DNA of 64,000 bases, taken from assembly GCA_005784505.1 (NCBI GenBank), contig VCAZ01000006.1, positions 11,602,724 to 11,666,723 of the forward strand, read 5' to 3'. Origin of the DNA: Bagarius yarrelli. Lineage: Eukaryota > Chordata > Actinopteri > Siluriformes > Sisoridae. The notes below the pieces were generated by a model, which saw only the letters and a program-made list of their open reading frames with translations, ran no database searches and was not told where the DNA came from. Positions 35,478-48,000 of the stretch are shown here, piece after piece (position 1 is the first letter of the stretch; each line of letters begins with the position of its first letter). The position numbers and the translations under genes were made by a program.

Positions 35478-37463
35478 ATGGACAATGCACACCTGGACGA
35501 GTGGCAGAGGAGGTCCTTTGACATTTCGTCTGGCACATATACACCTGAACAGACGGCTGACGCTTATAGGGCGCACATTCTGTCCATTCAGTATGCATGG
35601 GCGAATGCAGAGCTCTCCCCAGCAGGAGCTGCCAGCCTGTTCAGAACCTACACTGAGCGCTATGCTGCAGTCATGGACTCAGATGACCAGCGCACAGGGT
35701 TGAATAACTACGCTGACATCGCCCTGCACCTGGCCCGCAATCAGAAAAACCACAGTGATAAATGGCAATCTTCATTAACAGTGGAAAATGTGCTCAGCCT
35801 GCCAAGCGTGCAAAAGATGATGCAAAGTAGCGGGGACGGTGTCCCTGTGGATCCAGCAGATGCTGACATTATTGTTGGTGGGGAAGTCAGTCAGAGTTGT
35901 GGCAAAAGTGTAATTGGGTCTAGTGCTGGTGGTGGAGGGAAACCTGAGTATTCTTCAGCCTTGCCTGTGCATAATATCAGTGCTGTGGTCGAGAGAACAG
36001 CAGGGAACCTGGCGAGTGGTGCTGCAGAGGGGACAAGAAGCAAAGAAACTATTTCTCCCTCCACTCATAATGTCCCTAGAGCCTCAGAAGCGGTAACTCC
36101 AGTCTTGGCTCATAACAAACGTAATTTCCCTATTATCCCTGGCTCTTTTCCTCATTCAAGTTTTGCTAGCACCAGTTCAAACAATTATCATTCTGTGTTC
36201 TCCTCATCTACAAATCCCTCTAAGAGGAAGCATGTTTACAGTTCAGGAACTAAAAGCAACAGAACTTCATTCCTGCCACAGGGAAGTCATGAAGGTGGAG
36301 GTATTGCTCAGAGAAGAGAGGAGTTTCCTGCCTCTAACTTTAAAACAGCACGAGAGCAGCTTATTGTTGACCAGCAAAAAAAACGCTCCCATCAGGGCCA
36401 AAAAAGTCCATCAGCTTCTGTTGTGCCAATAACAAAAAAATCTCTGGGGGCAAACCGGTCACGAGGGGCTTTCTCCAAATTTGTCTCACCAATTCCCAGG
36501 CAGGAGGAGGACAGCAGCGCCAAGAATGACTTAATACCAGACGCTCAGCCTGTTGATGAACGACTAAAGAACTTTGAACCCAAAATTATTGAACTTATTA
36601 TAAGTGAAATTATGGACCATGGCCCACCTGTGGCCTGGGAAGATATTGCTGGCCTTGAGTTTGCCAAAGCTACTATTAAGGAAATTGTAGTGTGGCCCAT
36701 GCTTAGACCTGACATTTTTATAGGTCTCAGAGGTCCACCTAAGGGAATTCTCTTGTTTGGCCCTCCAGGGACTGGGAAAACACTAATAGGAAAGTGTATA
36801 GCCTGCCAGTCTGGTGCTACTTTCTTTAGCATTAGTGCTTCATCACTCACCTCTAAGTGGGTAGGTGAAGGTGAGAAGATGGTTAGAGCTCTGTTTGCCA
36901 TCGCCCGGTGTCATCAGCCAGCGGTCATTTTTATTGATGAGATCGACTCCCTGCTTTCACAGCGCACAGATGGAGAACACGACTCCTCCCGTCGTATTAA
37001 GACTGAATTTCTTGTCCAGCTTGATGGAGCAGCTACATCCTCTGAGGATCGAATATTAGTAGTGGGGGCCACCAATCGGCCACAGGAAATTGATGAAGCA
37101 GCCCGCCGACGCCTGGTCAAGCGACTATACATCCCTCTTCCAGAGGCTACTGCTCGTTGGCAGATAGTGATCAACCTATTGTCACGGGAAAAGAACCAGT
37201 TGGAAACTAATGAACTTGAGAAAGTAGTGTCAAGCACTGAGGGTTTCTCAGGGGCTGATATGACACAGCTGTGCCGTGAAGCAGCACTTGGCCCAATCCG
37301 CAGCATCCAGCTGAGTGACATTGCCACTATCACACCTGAGCAGGTGCGACCCATACTTTACTGTGACTTCCAGGAAGCTCTTAAGACTGTTCGGCCAAGT
37401 GTTTCCACCAAAGATCTGGAGCTTTATGAAGACTGGAACAAGACTTTTGGCTGTGGTAGATAA
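35478..37463 (+). CDS. fignl1: Fidgetin-like 1 AAA ATPase
   Basis: FIGNL1 is a nuclear AAA+ ATPase of the meiotic/spastin clade. It works with FIRRM (FLIP) to remodel RAD51 filaments in homologous recombination. The 661-aa protein is coded by one exon, as in other vertebrates, after an acceptor (TTTTACAG) ending at 35460. The ATG is in a strong Kozak setting (G at -3 and +4). The N-terminal region DEWQRRSFDI...ADAYRAHIL...IQYAWAN matches the family. FKTA at 288-291 is the RAD51-binding FxxA motif. The linker is Ser-rich. The AAA core has Walker A GPPGTGKT at 428-435, Walker B VIFIDEID at 483-490, the sensor Asn in GATNRP at 533, and the arginine pair in RRRLVKRLYIPLP. It ends in a Vps4-like C-terminal segment, WNKTFGCG. 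Human FIGNL1 is 674 aa. AATAAA hexamers lie at 37618-37623 and 37622-37627. Confidence 0.97.
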   Translation: MDNAHLDEWQRRSFDISSGTYTPEQTADAYRAHILSIQYAWANAELSPAGAASLFRTYTERYAAVMDSDDQRTGLNNYADIALHLARNQKNHSDKWQSSLTVENVLSLPSVQKMMQSSGDGVPVDPADADIIVGGEVSQSCGKSVIGSSAGGGGKPEYSSALPVHNISAVVERTAGNLASGAAEGTRSKETISPSTHNVPRASEAVTPVLAHNKRNFPIIPGSFPHSSFASTSSNNYHSVFSSSTNPSKRKHVYSSGTKSNRTSFLPQGSHEGGGIAQRREEFPASNFKTAREQLIVDQQKKRSHQGQKSPSASVVPITKKSLGANRSRGAFSKFVSPIPRQEEDSSAKNDLIPDAQPVDERLKNFEPKIIELIISEIMDHGPPVAWEDIAGLEFAKATIKEIVVWPMLRPDIFIGLRGPPKGILLFGPPGTGKTLIGKCIACQSGATFFSISASSLTSKWVGEGEKMVRALFAIARCHQPAVIFIDEIDSLLSQRTDGEHDSSRRIKTEFLVQLDGAATSSEDRILVVGATNRPQEIDEAARRRLVKRLYIPLPEATARWQIVINLLSREKNQLETNELEKVVSSTEGFSGADMTQLCREAALGPIRSIQLSDIATITPEQVRPILYCDFQEALKTVRPSVSTKDLELYEDWNKTFGCGR

Positions 37464-37686
37464 TAACTAAGACTAAGACTTACTTGTTAAATTTTTGGAC
37501 TTAAATAGTAACAGTGTTACGCAGTTTGCTTAAATTTAACAGGTGACTGTATCAGTGTTGATTTGCTATGTTTTGATTTTGAAAGACATTTGATACATGT
37601 TTAGTGTCTTTGTAAAAAATAAATAAATGGATTTTTAAATTATGTTAATAATAAAAAATATTGAATCCCATGTTGTATTTTCTCTC

Positions 37687-37825
37687 CTTGCTTGCATACT
37701 GGGTACTCACATTTCCTCCCACAGTCCAAAAGTATGTGTGTGTTTGTGGCCATGTGATGAACTGACAATCTGTCGTGACCCTAAATTAGGGAATAAGTGG
37801 GTATAGAAGATGAACAAAAGGTTTA
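37687..37825 (+). repeat. Partial copy of the 25089-25425 repeat
   Basis: Shared blocks are TTTCCTCCCACAGTCCAAAA, ATGTGATGAACTG and CCCTAAATTAGGGAATAAGT, then GAAGATGAA. The head is missing. Confidence 0.65.
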
Positions 37826-40549
37826 AAAAAAATCGAATCTGTTTTCCAGATTACTGTAGTTGCAGTCTGTTTCGATAGGGTAGGTCCTAAAATCACCTGT
37901 AAGACTCTTGAACTAAACAATCCTAGGGGCCTGAAGTTGTTTTTTTTTACATTTACACTTGGCTGCCATTTTATTGAGGTTCCCCTCTTTTAAGGTAACC
38001 TGTGATGGCTGTTTTGTCAGGTTTACCTGCTAGCTGAACTATTGCTAATGCAAAAGTGATAGTGGCATCTTCATACTGTAGCTGTATGTCATATACACAT
38101 GGGGTCTCTGGGCTATGTTTTCAGAACCATTGATGTAAAAAGTTAATTGTAGAAATGTGCCAAGTTCAAATTAAAATGGGACAAGGAGCGGTGTCTTTGT
38201 TGTTTCCATTAGTGTGCATTATCCAAAAGAGAAGCATAGTGTTGATCTCTCCACAATGTTTACTGAAGTGTTCGAGAACTTTTCATTTATCATATTGTCT
38301 TTTCTTTGCTTGTATTTGGATCTAGTGAGGGAAGTTGGGCAATGTTGCAGGCATTCTGGTCTCATGATAAGACTAAGCCACAGACTAACTCTTGCACTGC
38401 TCTTCCTGTTCTGGATTTGGCCATGCGGTCTAACTCTGCATTTGGGAAATCAGAGAAAAATGATTTTGTGAAGTGGATGAGGGTATGAGTGTGTAGTAAG
38501 TTCTGTTGTTCACGGTATACGGTTATATGTTTCCTATTCTAGTGTTGGAACCGAATTCGTTGTGTTTTTACCAACACACCTAATCATGTTCATTAACTAA
38601 AACCCTATAAACAATTCCACAATTTTGTAGATCAGAGAAAGTGAAAGCCAGCAGATCATTAGGTCCCTACACCTGGCACTGAAATGTCAGTGTAATGTAA
38701 AGTATAGTTAAAAGGAAGTGATATTTTCTGCTACATGTTTGTAAATTTTCTTTCTATGTCCTGTCTAGGTTTAAGGTTTAGTGGGAATTTGAGTTGTCAC
38801 AGATGTCTGAGGATGTTGCATTGCTTGTTAGCTCACTTGTGTTTGCACAAGCACTTCTCAAAAATCGAAGATGGTTTCAATTATGGCCAGCAGAGTTCTT
38901 CACGTCCTTGAATAGACAATTTCAGTGTACTGGCTGATTACTAGCCTGTACTGGCCATTTTTGTTCTTTGGAGTTTTGTGTTTCCTTTGTTTTAGCCAGA
39001 ATATTGTAAAATAATTTAAACATATTCCCTGGTTTACTGTACATATAACTGTAGACTAGAATGTAAATTGCTGTGTGTTTTATTTGTATTATTATAGGTA
39101 GTTCCTAAAATTGTTAAATATACATGTCCAAGTCTTTAGGAAAAAGTTTTTATGGGTAAGTATATTTGGTGGTTTATATTTGGAGTATTTGTAGCTGTGT
39201 CTGAGTGTCTGTTAAAGGAAATGCCCACATGCATGATGTCATTTAAAGTTCACTAGAATTTCTGGAAATGTTAAATAAGTGAACACTCATTCCTAGATGA
39301 CGAGTGGATGTAGGCAGGGGCAGCGTTAGCAATTTTGGGCTCTATGAAAAAATATAAGGTCGGGCCCCCTACTACACTGATTCCACTCTTACTTCTAATA
39401 AAACAGATCTCTAGGGGCCTCTGAGGTGCGTGAGCCCTTAGAATCGTTCAAAAACAAAAATTTTATTAAATAGAACCTGGTTATGATTCGCCACACTTTT
39501 ATGGTGTGGTCTTTGGTGAAAAACAACAAAGGAAGTTACATTGTATTTTAACGTTTAGCTAAAGTTTAAATCATAAAAAATTTATTTAATTCTAAACAGA
39601 CTAATTTATTTTTCAATTAGCTTCTTTAAAAAATCCATTTAGAAAAATATATATATATTTTTTAGTAATTTTGTTAACCAAAAGTCATTTGAAGATTTTA
39701 AGGCATCTCATTGGACAAGATCGAAAAAGTGTAGCTGAGCTCCCTGCCTTCAGCAGCGTGACACTGATTATAGACAGTACTCTCATGAAATGAACCGGTC
39801 ATGTAAATTTTATGAAACAATCTTAGAAAAGTTGGAAGACCATGAAAAAAGCGCTTCATTTATTTTTCATCTTTTTTTGTCAAGTCGGTTAATGAATATT
39901 TCAGGGTCATGTGGTTGGCTACAGTATTGGGACTTTGTAAAACTAGCCAGCAGTGCAAGTAGTGAGTGTATCCCAGAGGACTGGTGGAAAGCTGTCAGCG
40001 TAGCAGGGGCAGACCACAGCTGGACACCCAGAATTCCTCTGTATCTTATTGAGATTAGAGATATTTCTTTAAATACCGGAAATTGATAGAGGCGCGACAT
40101 AACTTTTTATAGGTTTATTTTTGTTTAACACCAACAAAACAATTTTTCAGACAGCCACTTAACAGGTTTTAATAGCAGTAAAGTAGATTTGTCTTCTCAG
40201 TACGAAGACATGCTTTAGTTTGGGCCAAAAGGAGAAGTGAGACCTTGGATTAAGACAGTCAGGGGTGGGTGCATGCCAGATTATCCTTCTCATGCAAATG
40301 TGCTGTCTCCACCGTTAGGTCCTACTGAAGCGTGGGAACACTGCGTTGGCTTCAGCTGCTTTCCGTTTTCACCCAAACACACCAGCGCCATCTGGATGCG
40401 CGTGGGTGTGTGTGTGTGTTGTTGCACAGAGCTGGTGCCCTAACGCATTTTTAAACAGCAAGTGTGCATACACTTGGAAATGGTCTAGCTGATGTTCATT
40501 ATCGACAACGCAGGTGTGCCAAGTTGATGGAACACAAAAACTCATCATT

Positions 40550-40665
40550 TTATTAGGAACACCTGTACACCTGCACATTTATGCAATTATCTAATCAGCC
40601 AATTATGTGTAAAAAAACAGTGGGATGAATTAGTGGGCTGGTATTAAAAAGTCTCTCCTGAGATT
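40550..40665. repeat. Fish repeat with TTATTAGGAACACCTGTACA motif
   Basis: TTATTAGGAACACCTGTACA, then ATTTATGCAATTATCTAATC and AGCCAATTATGTG, form a well-known teleost dispersed repeat, probably Tc1/mariner-derived. Only one end is recognisable. Confidence 0.6.
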
Positions 40666-42111
40666 AAATATACTTAAATTGATCAATTCTATTCTTCAAC
40701 CCCAGACATAATAATAAGCTGAAAAAAAAAATTCAGCTTTAAAGAATGAAGTTAATTTTTTAAATCCCAGTCAATTGTCTTAGGTATAAGGATAATATTT
40801 TAAGAATACCCATTTCATTCATTTTTTTATCTTAATTTTTATTGCAAAGTATCACATACAATAATATACATGGTCAAAAACAAATACAGAAACAATGGTC
40901 TAATGTACTTATAGATATTTTGCAAGCACATTTTACCACTGTCAATGCGAATATATATGAGTCCAATCCTGTAAAGATTTAAGCTTAAATAAAACAAAAA
41001 ACAAAAAACATAAGATTGAAAAGAAATACAACAGACAAACAACTTTCTTATAGCAAGTACAGGAATAGGAGTAAAGTTCTCTTTTTAAGAATAGTTCAAT
41101 TCTTAATATTGTGATACATGAGTCGAACGCAAGGACACACCAGCTCATAGAATGTTTTTTTTTTCACATTGACAATTTTTTTAGAAAACAATTGCTTCAG
41201 GAAATCTAACAAAAACCGGTATATTATGCATTGAAACGAATAAATAACAGTTAAATATAAGTAGTATGCCGCAGGCCCCGCAGAATCTGTTGCGCCAGCT
41301 TCATAAGACCAGGAGACTTTAGGTTCATTAGATGTAGAAGGTGAATGTTGGGTCTATTGTTTCTCCTGAATTCTTAATGGAAAATACTTATCAGTGAAAG
41401 CTGTTATATTTTTAAGCAATGCCTACTTCATTTTGAATGACCTATTTAATATAATCCAATTATTCATAAACATTAACCTCATTAATTATTTATTTTGTTA
41501 CAAACTTATTTCAACAACTTGGTACTTGTGACAATATATTAATATATTGATAACTTTTGATCGGGAGTGAATACAGTCTTTTGGGCACATATTTTTTACT
41601 GTAACATGTCACACTTGACGTATTTTCATAGTTCTGACAATTAAAATATACAAATAGTTTGTACTAATCCATAAACAATGATTAACAATTTATTATTTCG
41701 TTGAATTAATGAGAAACACAGAAGATTGTGCGTTCTCCTGAAAAGTTGTCAGGTTTTCTTAGATTTACTATAATTGCAAATATAATTTAATCCCCTTTCA
41801 TAAATTGAATACTGCTTTTAAAACACATTTTTATTACGAATTATTTGAACATTTTTCTCGAAAACCATTTATTCTTTTAATTTCATTTTTTTTAGTACTG
41901 CTTGAATTTTTTAAGGAATTTTTCCTGTTCATCAGTAGCTCACACAATTGTAGAAAAATAGACATGGCAATGAATTATATTTATATTTGTCTAGATGAAT
42001 CAGTGTATATTAAATTAATAATTCAAACTTTTCATGCACACAGTGTTTAGACATTGCATTTAAAAACATTTATACATATTTTTTATGCTGCTTTATCTAT
42101 TAATAAGGGGT

Positions 42112-42143
<32 letters not shown>

Positions 42144-42149
42144 ACGCAG

Positions 42150-44867
42150 TCAGTAGCGATGTTCTCCACGTGTGATATGTGAAGAGAACTCATAGCGGTC
42201 CTGACTGCGGTAGCCACACAGGTTGCATTCAAAGGGGTCTCGGAAGCCATGGCATCCCATGTGAATGGTATACATGACATGGTCCAGAAAAAGCACTCTA
42301 CAGTGGACGCAGCGATATGCCCTCACTTCCTCACCTTCAGCACTTAGTACTTTAAAGCCCTCTGTAGCCACTGACATGCCCAGCTCCATTCCCACACCCC
42401 GCAGAGAGTCATAGTGTCTCTGCTCCTCCTTTACCAGGGACAAAGCTCCGTTTCGAGCCCCAGGGGCCATATGATTGGTCAGGTAGATGAGACCACTTGC
42501 TGCTGGTCCTCCTCCCACAGCAGCCCGATCCTCGTTGTTGCTCTCTGTGTCAGTGGAGTCCTGGCCACTGTGACTGGGTGAGCCGTCTTTCTCACTCATT
42601 GCAGATTTGGACTTGGAAAGCAGAAGCAAATTTTCGGCTGCGCTATCTTTAGCTGACAAGCCGTTGCTCTCAGCCGATTGGGCCTTGTGCAGGTTGTAGA
42701 TAGGGCTAACAACTACATCACCGGAGCCTGGTGGGGTTTGAACAAGTGGTCGCAGGGCCTCGGCTCCCAGGTAGCTTATTGCGCTGTTTATGGCCTGGTC
42801 AATCACTGCTGATGGCTGCATCATCTCACCTGAACTGCTCTCATATGAGAGGTCAGAGAAGCGCTTCTCACCTAACAGACACAACAGGAAAGAAAGGGAA
42901 GATATGAACGATGAATTGGATATTTCATGTCTCCCTGAATATAGTGCATAAAAGTGGATGATCTTTCCTGCTTATTATAGTTAAAGAGTACAGTATCTGT
43001 TTAGGATAACTGTTGTGTTTGAAATTAAATCATAAAAGACAAATAAACAATTTATTACAATTTTTTTTAAATTGAATTAAAAAAATGTAAACATATTTTA
43101 AATAACTTTATCAATGCTAGAATATTTAGTTTGTTGAGAGATACAAAATGCAAATCTAATTATATGCGACCTGGATTTTCACATAGGAAGGAAAAGTATA
43201 AAATAATATAAATAAATCCATATATTTATATAAATAAATGTACATTATAACTATGTAATCAAACCCAATATTTGTTTTATCATAAATATACAATGAATGC
43301 AACACGAATATCCTAGTTTTATAAAAATAAAACAATTGCTTAAAACACAGGCAAAGCAAACTGCCAGTCTTACCTATAAACTTCTGTGGCATTGAGCTTT
43401 TACGCTTAGCTACATTGTTTGCTATTCTGTCTAGCACCAAAGCTCTCTCAGACGCAGCCAGATTTATGTCTTCCCTCTGCTCACTCTGGCTGTTCTCTTC
43501 CTTCACTATAAAATTCAAGATAGAGAAACCACGTGTAAGATTCAAATAAACACACCTGACCTTTTGGACTGGTAAAAGCTGCACTGACATTTTACATCTT
43601 CTGCAATATGTCACGTCTTTCTTTAGCTGTTTTTTTATTTTGTTTTGTTCTGTTGTAGGTTTTTTATCAAAGAGCGTAGATAATCTGTAGTTTTCGAAAA
43701 TCTGTGCCTTTCAATCTTCTCAATTAACTAAAGCACAAAATAATATTTTATGTCAAATAAACTTTTTACTAAGGCAAAATGGTAATACATATAAAATTTA
43801 CAATACATATAAAATTTACAATGATAGAAAATATAAATATAATGTATGATCTGTAAAGAAGTATATTTACATTTACATTTACAGCACTTGGCAGACTTAT
43901 CCATATCCAGAGCGACTTACATTTATCTCTTTTATACAACTGAGCAATTGGGGGTTAGATGCTATTGCTCAGGGGCAAGAAATGTTAGAAATGCAACACC
44001 CTAACCACTGTGCTACCAACCACCCCCCAAACTAATTTATAAAAAAAATAAATAAATATCAGCTGCTAGCTATTGGAATATGTTTTAAAACGATATAGTT
44101 ATATCTGTAATACATATATTATATTTTCTAATATAATTTCAGAATAATATGCAAATAATTTCTGGTTAGTTTTTGGTTGTCATTGTATTGTAGATTTTGT
44201 TTATCAGTTTATCTGCGCTTGTATGAAAAGATGAGCACCATCAATTCTACACAGACCTGAGTAGATGCTGTTCTGAAGGCCCATACACTGCAGGTAATTG
44301 TGGCATCTCTCTTTGTGTTCTTCTAGTGAGCTGCGCTGCTTGTAGCTGCGTCCACAGTACGCACACTTGTGGGGCTTTCCAACTTTCATTAAAAAAAAAA
44401 AAAAAATCAAGATGCTCAGTGACTTTTCTCTGTGAACCATGTGTTTTAATTTGCATGATTATAAAATAAGCAGAAACATTAGTAATTAATCAGTAATAGG
44501 ATGCTGCCTAGTGGGAGGAGTTTAAGTACCAGAGTGTGTACGAAGGTGTCCGGTAAGAGCATCTCTTCGGCGGCAGGCGTAGTTACATAGGTGACACTTA
44601 AAGGGTTTTTCTCCGGAGTGAAGTTTTATGTGGCGTAGCAGGTTGCCCTTCTGAGTGAAGGAGGCTCCACACTGACTGCACTGGAAGGGCCTTTCACCTA
44701 AGATAAAGCAAACATATCTACTTTTAATACTGAGGAAAAATAATATTACTGGATTGTGGTAATTAAAAATGAAAATATATTTGTATTTTAGAATTTTTAA
44801 GGCAGCCTTGAATATTAGTTACTGTGTTATAAATGTATTATAATTATATATATATATATATATATAT

Positions 44868-44898
<31 letters not shown>

Positions 44899-44937
44899 CT
44901 GCAATACTATATATATATATATATATATACTGCAATA

Positions 44938-45010
<73 letters not shown>

Positions 45011-48000
45011 TATATATTAGTATTATTATTATATGGTATAATGGTTAATGGTATAAATGATTATGCATTGTGATAGCTGTGATAGCAATCTTTTATTCAA
45101 TCCATTATGAGATATACTGTGTAGCTATGTTAGTCATTTGCACTACATGGACAAGCAGCAAGGAAGCAAACTTCGAGCATGTAAATGACAGGCATTCAGC
45201 GATTACTCTGGGCTTGTTTCTGCAGCTCTGAGGCGTCTCTCTTTCTTTTTTTCTCAGTGGCCCTGTTTGCACTGTGCTTTCGGGTCACAGCTTTACATTA
45301 TGCCACAGAGCTCGAGAGGCCTATCATAGCTAAAAGCCCCACCCACTGTGCACCGTGGCGTACACGCTGCCTGCCCCTCAGATCGAACACGAGCCTTTCC
45401 GATTTGGCCTGCCAGCTTTGTAATGCACCGCTGCCTGGGTCAATTTGATCTCAAAATCTCATTTCCCCCCCTCTTCTTCTACTCTCAAATAAGGGCGGCC
45501 CATCACAATGCAAATGGCAGAGCTCATTTAAATAAAGCGAGGGAAACGCTTTGTGTTTGAGAGCCACTCTTCCTGATCAGCGCCCCTGGAATAAACCAAT
45601 ATCCAGGGCGCACGAGTGTTGTGGCATTCTCAGGGAGAACCGTTTTAATGCAAGCCTCTTTTCAAAGGCCCCCTATAAAATAAGAGTCACCAGTGAAGCA
45701 GTAAAACTACTGTAAGAAAAAAAAGAAACTCATTAAAAAAGCATTTTAGAAAAACAGTCTCACCAGCGAATATTTATATTTAAATAGGAAGCACTTCATT
45801 ATATCTTTTATTGTAGTTTCTGTTTGCATTTGTATTAGTCCTCAGTTCTATTCTTCTACTTTGGGTTTCATTAGCTTCTCACTCGCTGAAGTTAAGTGCC
45901 TTTTTGAAAAATGTTCTCCACCACTGGTTTGAGCTCATTACAACTGAATATCAATCTTGAGTGGGATAGAAAATAGCTAAGTACTTTGATAATTTTTAAT
46001 TTAGCTGCGTTCCTTCCAGCTCTAATTGTTGATGTTGCCCTAAACTGTCATTTCGATACACAGATATCGATTTCATTCCCTTTTAAACACTTAGCTGAGG
46101 TAAAATTTGAGGCCTCTATATATTGTGAGGTTCATGCATTTGACTGTACTAATAGTGTAGTGTAATCCACAGCTTTAAAGAATTTGGATTTTTTTTATTT
46201 GTCAGTTTTATCTCAGACAAATTTAGGACTTGCATTGATTGAGTACTATAATGCACTCTTTCTCATAAGGCTCTACTAAGCTGCTCTGCATCTGCAGAAT
46301 GTGTCCTGCATGTTGTGTGCATCCTATTAAGCCGTGCACCCTGTCAGCTTTTCTGTGCTATGGGTGTGAATGACACTAAGGGGAGGAAAGAGTTGATGGC
46401 AGTTTTGCTTACCAGTATGGCTTCGCTTGTGCACCATCAGCACATTGGGCCCAATGCAAACTATTCCACAGACATCGCACTTGAGCTTCCCATTGGGGAG
46501 GCGGATGCCCCCAGGCATAGGGTAGGAGGGTGCTGGCTTGCTGTCTGGGCCTGTGTGGGAGCCGTTCACTTTGGCCCCTGAGCCATCGAGCATGCGCAAG
46601 TCCTCGGCCACACACTCCTCTTCCTCGCCATTCATCTCAGCGGCCAGCCCGTTCTCCTCATCACTCCGAGCCTCAACTTTAATATTACAGGCTGGAAAAA
46701 GAGGGCAGTGGGCCTGTTTAGTGAAGCATCATACTAAATGCTCACCCTGACTATCACCTAAGCTAACACTTTCTTCTAGTATAGATGATAATTAGTTATG
46801 ACCTGGGGCAGGGGTCCTATGTTTAAATACAATGTACAGGCTTTAGTGAGTTTGTTTTTTCATTATAATGTTATTATTGTGTCTTATTTTGCATTTTAAG
46901 AAAAGAAATTGAAAATGAAGTTGTCGCTTAACCTTTTTTAAACAAAAGAAAAACATATTGCAGATAGTTCCAATTTCCAATAGGTTTTGTTTTTTTTCAG
47001 GTGTCTTTTCACACTACACAAACACAATTTCTTTTGAGCAGTCAAACAGTAAACTCCTTTACGCTCACTCAGGAATTGGGAAATACAAACTCCATACCCA
47101 ATCTCTCTCAGTATCACAGTTCTTTGTAACAAATGACTGATAAACAGGAAACAGAGACACAGGAAGCACTGTGAAACTGAGGAGTGTAGCGGTGTAAACC
47201 TGACCAACAAACCGTGGTGAATACATACACACTCACGCTAATGCAAGTAAGACTAAATAAAGATGAAAGAGTAAGGGTGATTAATAAATTAATCTCGATT
47301 TCTAATGCACGAAAGAGTTTGAATTTGAAACCAGCTACCGTCTCCAACCTGAAAACAACAGACTTTATTCTTTAAGAGTTTCACTCAGAGAACCAATAAA
47401 TTACTTTAATGCTGCTTTGCCTTTGAATCTACTGTGGGTTTGTTGAAAGTGCAATAGCTTTTACGCTGCCCTTTGCCTGAAACGTTTGGTGTGTGTGGTT
47501 GACATGTCATGGTACCATGTTTGATTTCCTCATGCGTTTACCTCAAATTGTACACAGTGAAGAGGAAGAAGTGGAAATAATGAAATATAGGAATCTAGGA
47601 GAAAAGGGGAAGCTTCAGTAATAGAGCCAGCCCAACCGAAAAAAAAAAACAAGGGCAAGAATTATGGAGAAGTGACAGAAAGGGAAGCACAGACAGGGAA
47701 TTGTGAAGCTGTGCAATTGAAACTGTCTTTTTGTGGAACATACAATGTTGTTTTTCTTTCATCTATACTCCACAGATCAGCAAGTATGTTATATGCTTCA
47801 TGGTGAAAGCATACCTCAGCGCCTTTCTATTAGTTTCTATTCTCTACGTTTATATAGGCCTTTATTTTAGCTAAAACATCGTAAGAACTTATATGTAAAG
47901 ACAAAGAGACATATTTACTGCTACAAAAGGCCACAAACCACGCTGAGAGAGGCAGCCAGCCAGAATGCTTATTTAAAGAGGAAGTTGAGTAAGTGTAAGC

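Larger units (their letters stand above)
37464..42149. other. Tail-to-tail interval between fignl1 and ikzf1
   Basis: No coding exon is recognised. It holds the fignl1 3' UTR (to about 37640), a decayed copy of the 25089-25425 repeat (37687-37825), a relic with a GGCAGGGGCAGCGTTAGC end near 39313, a TTATTAGGAACACCTGTACA repeat at about 40550-40660 and a (GT)n at 42113-42142 just downstream of the ikzf1 stop. The AT-rich stretch 40840-42149 may be ikzf1 3' UTR. A minus-strand AATAAA is read from 40838-40843, but other hexamers exist. Confidence 0.5.

Noticed and set aside
38214..38488. Two overlapping open frames downstream of fignl1
   Set aside because: Different frames of the same noncoding DNA, with no recognisable protein family.
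44833..45048. 71-aa open frame of alternating Tyr and Ile
   Set aside because: It is a translation of the (TA)n array.
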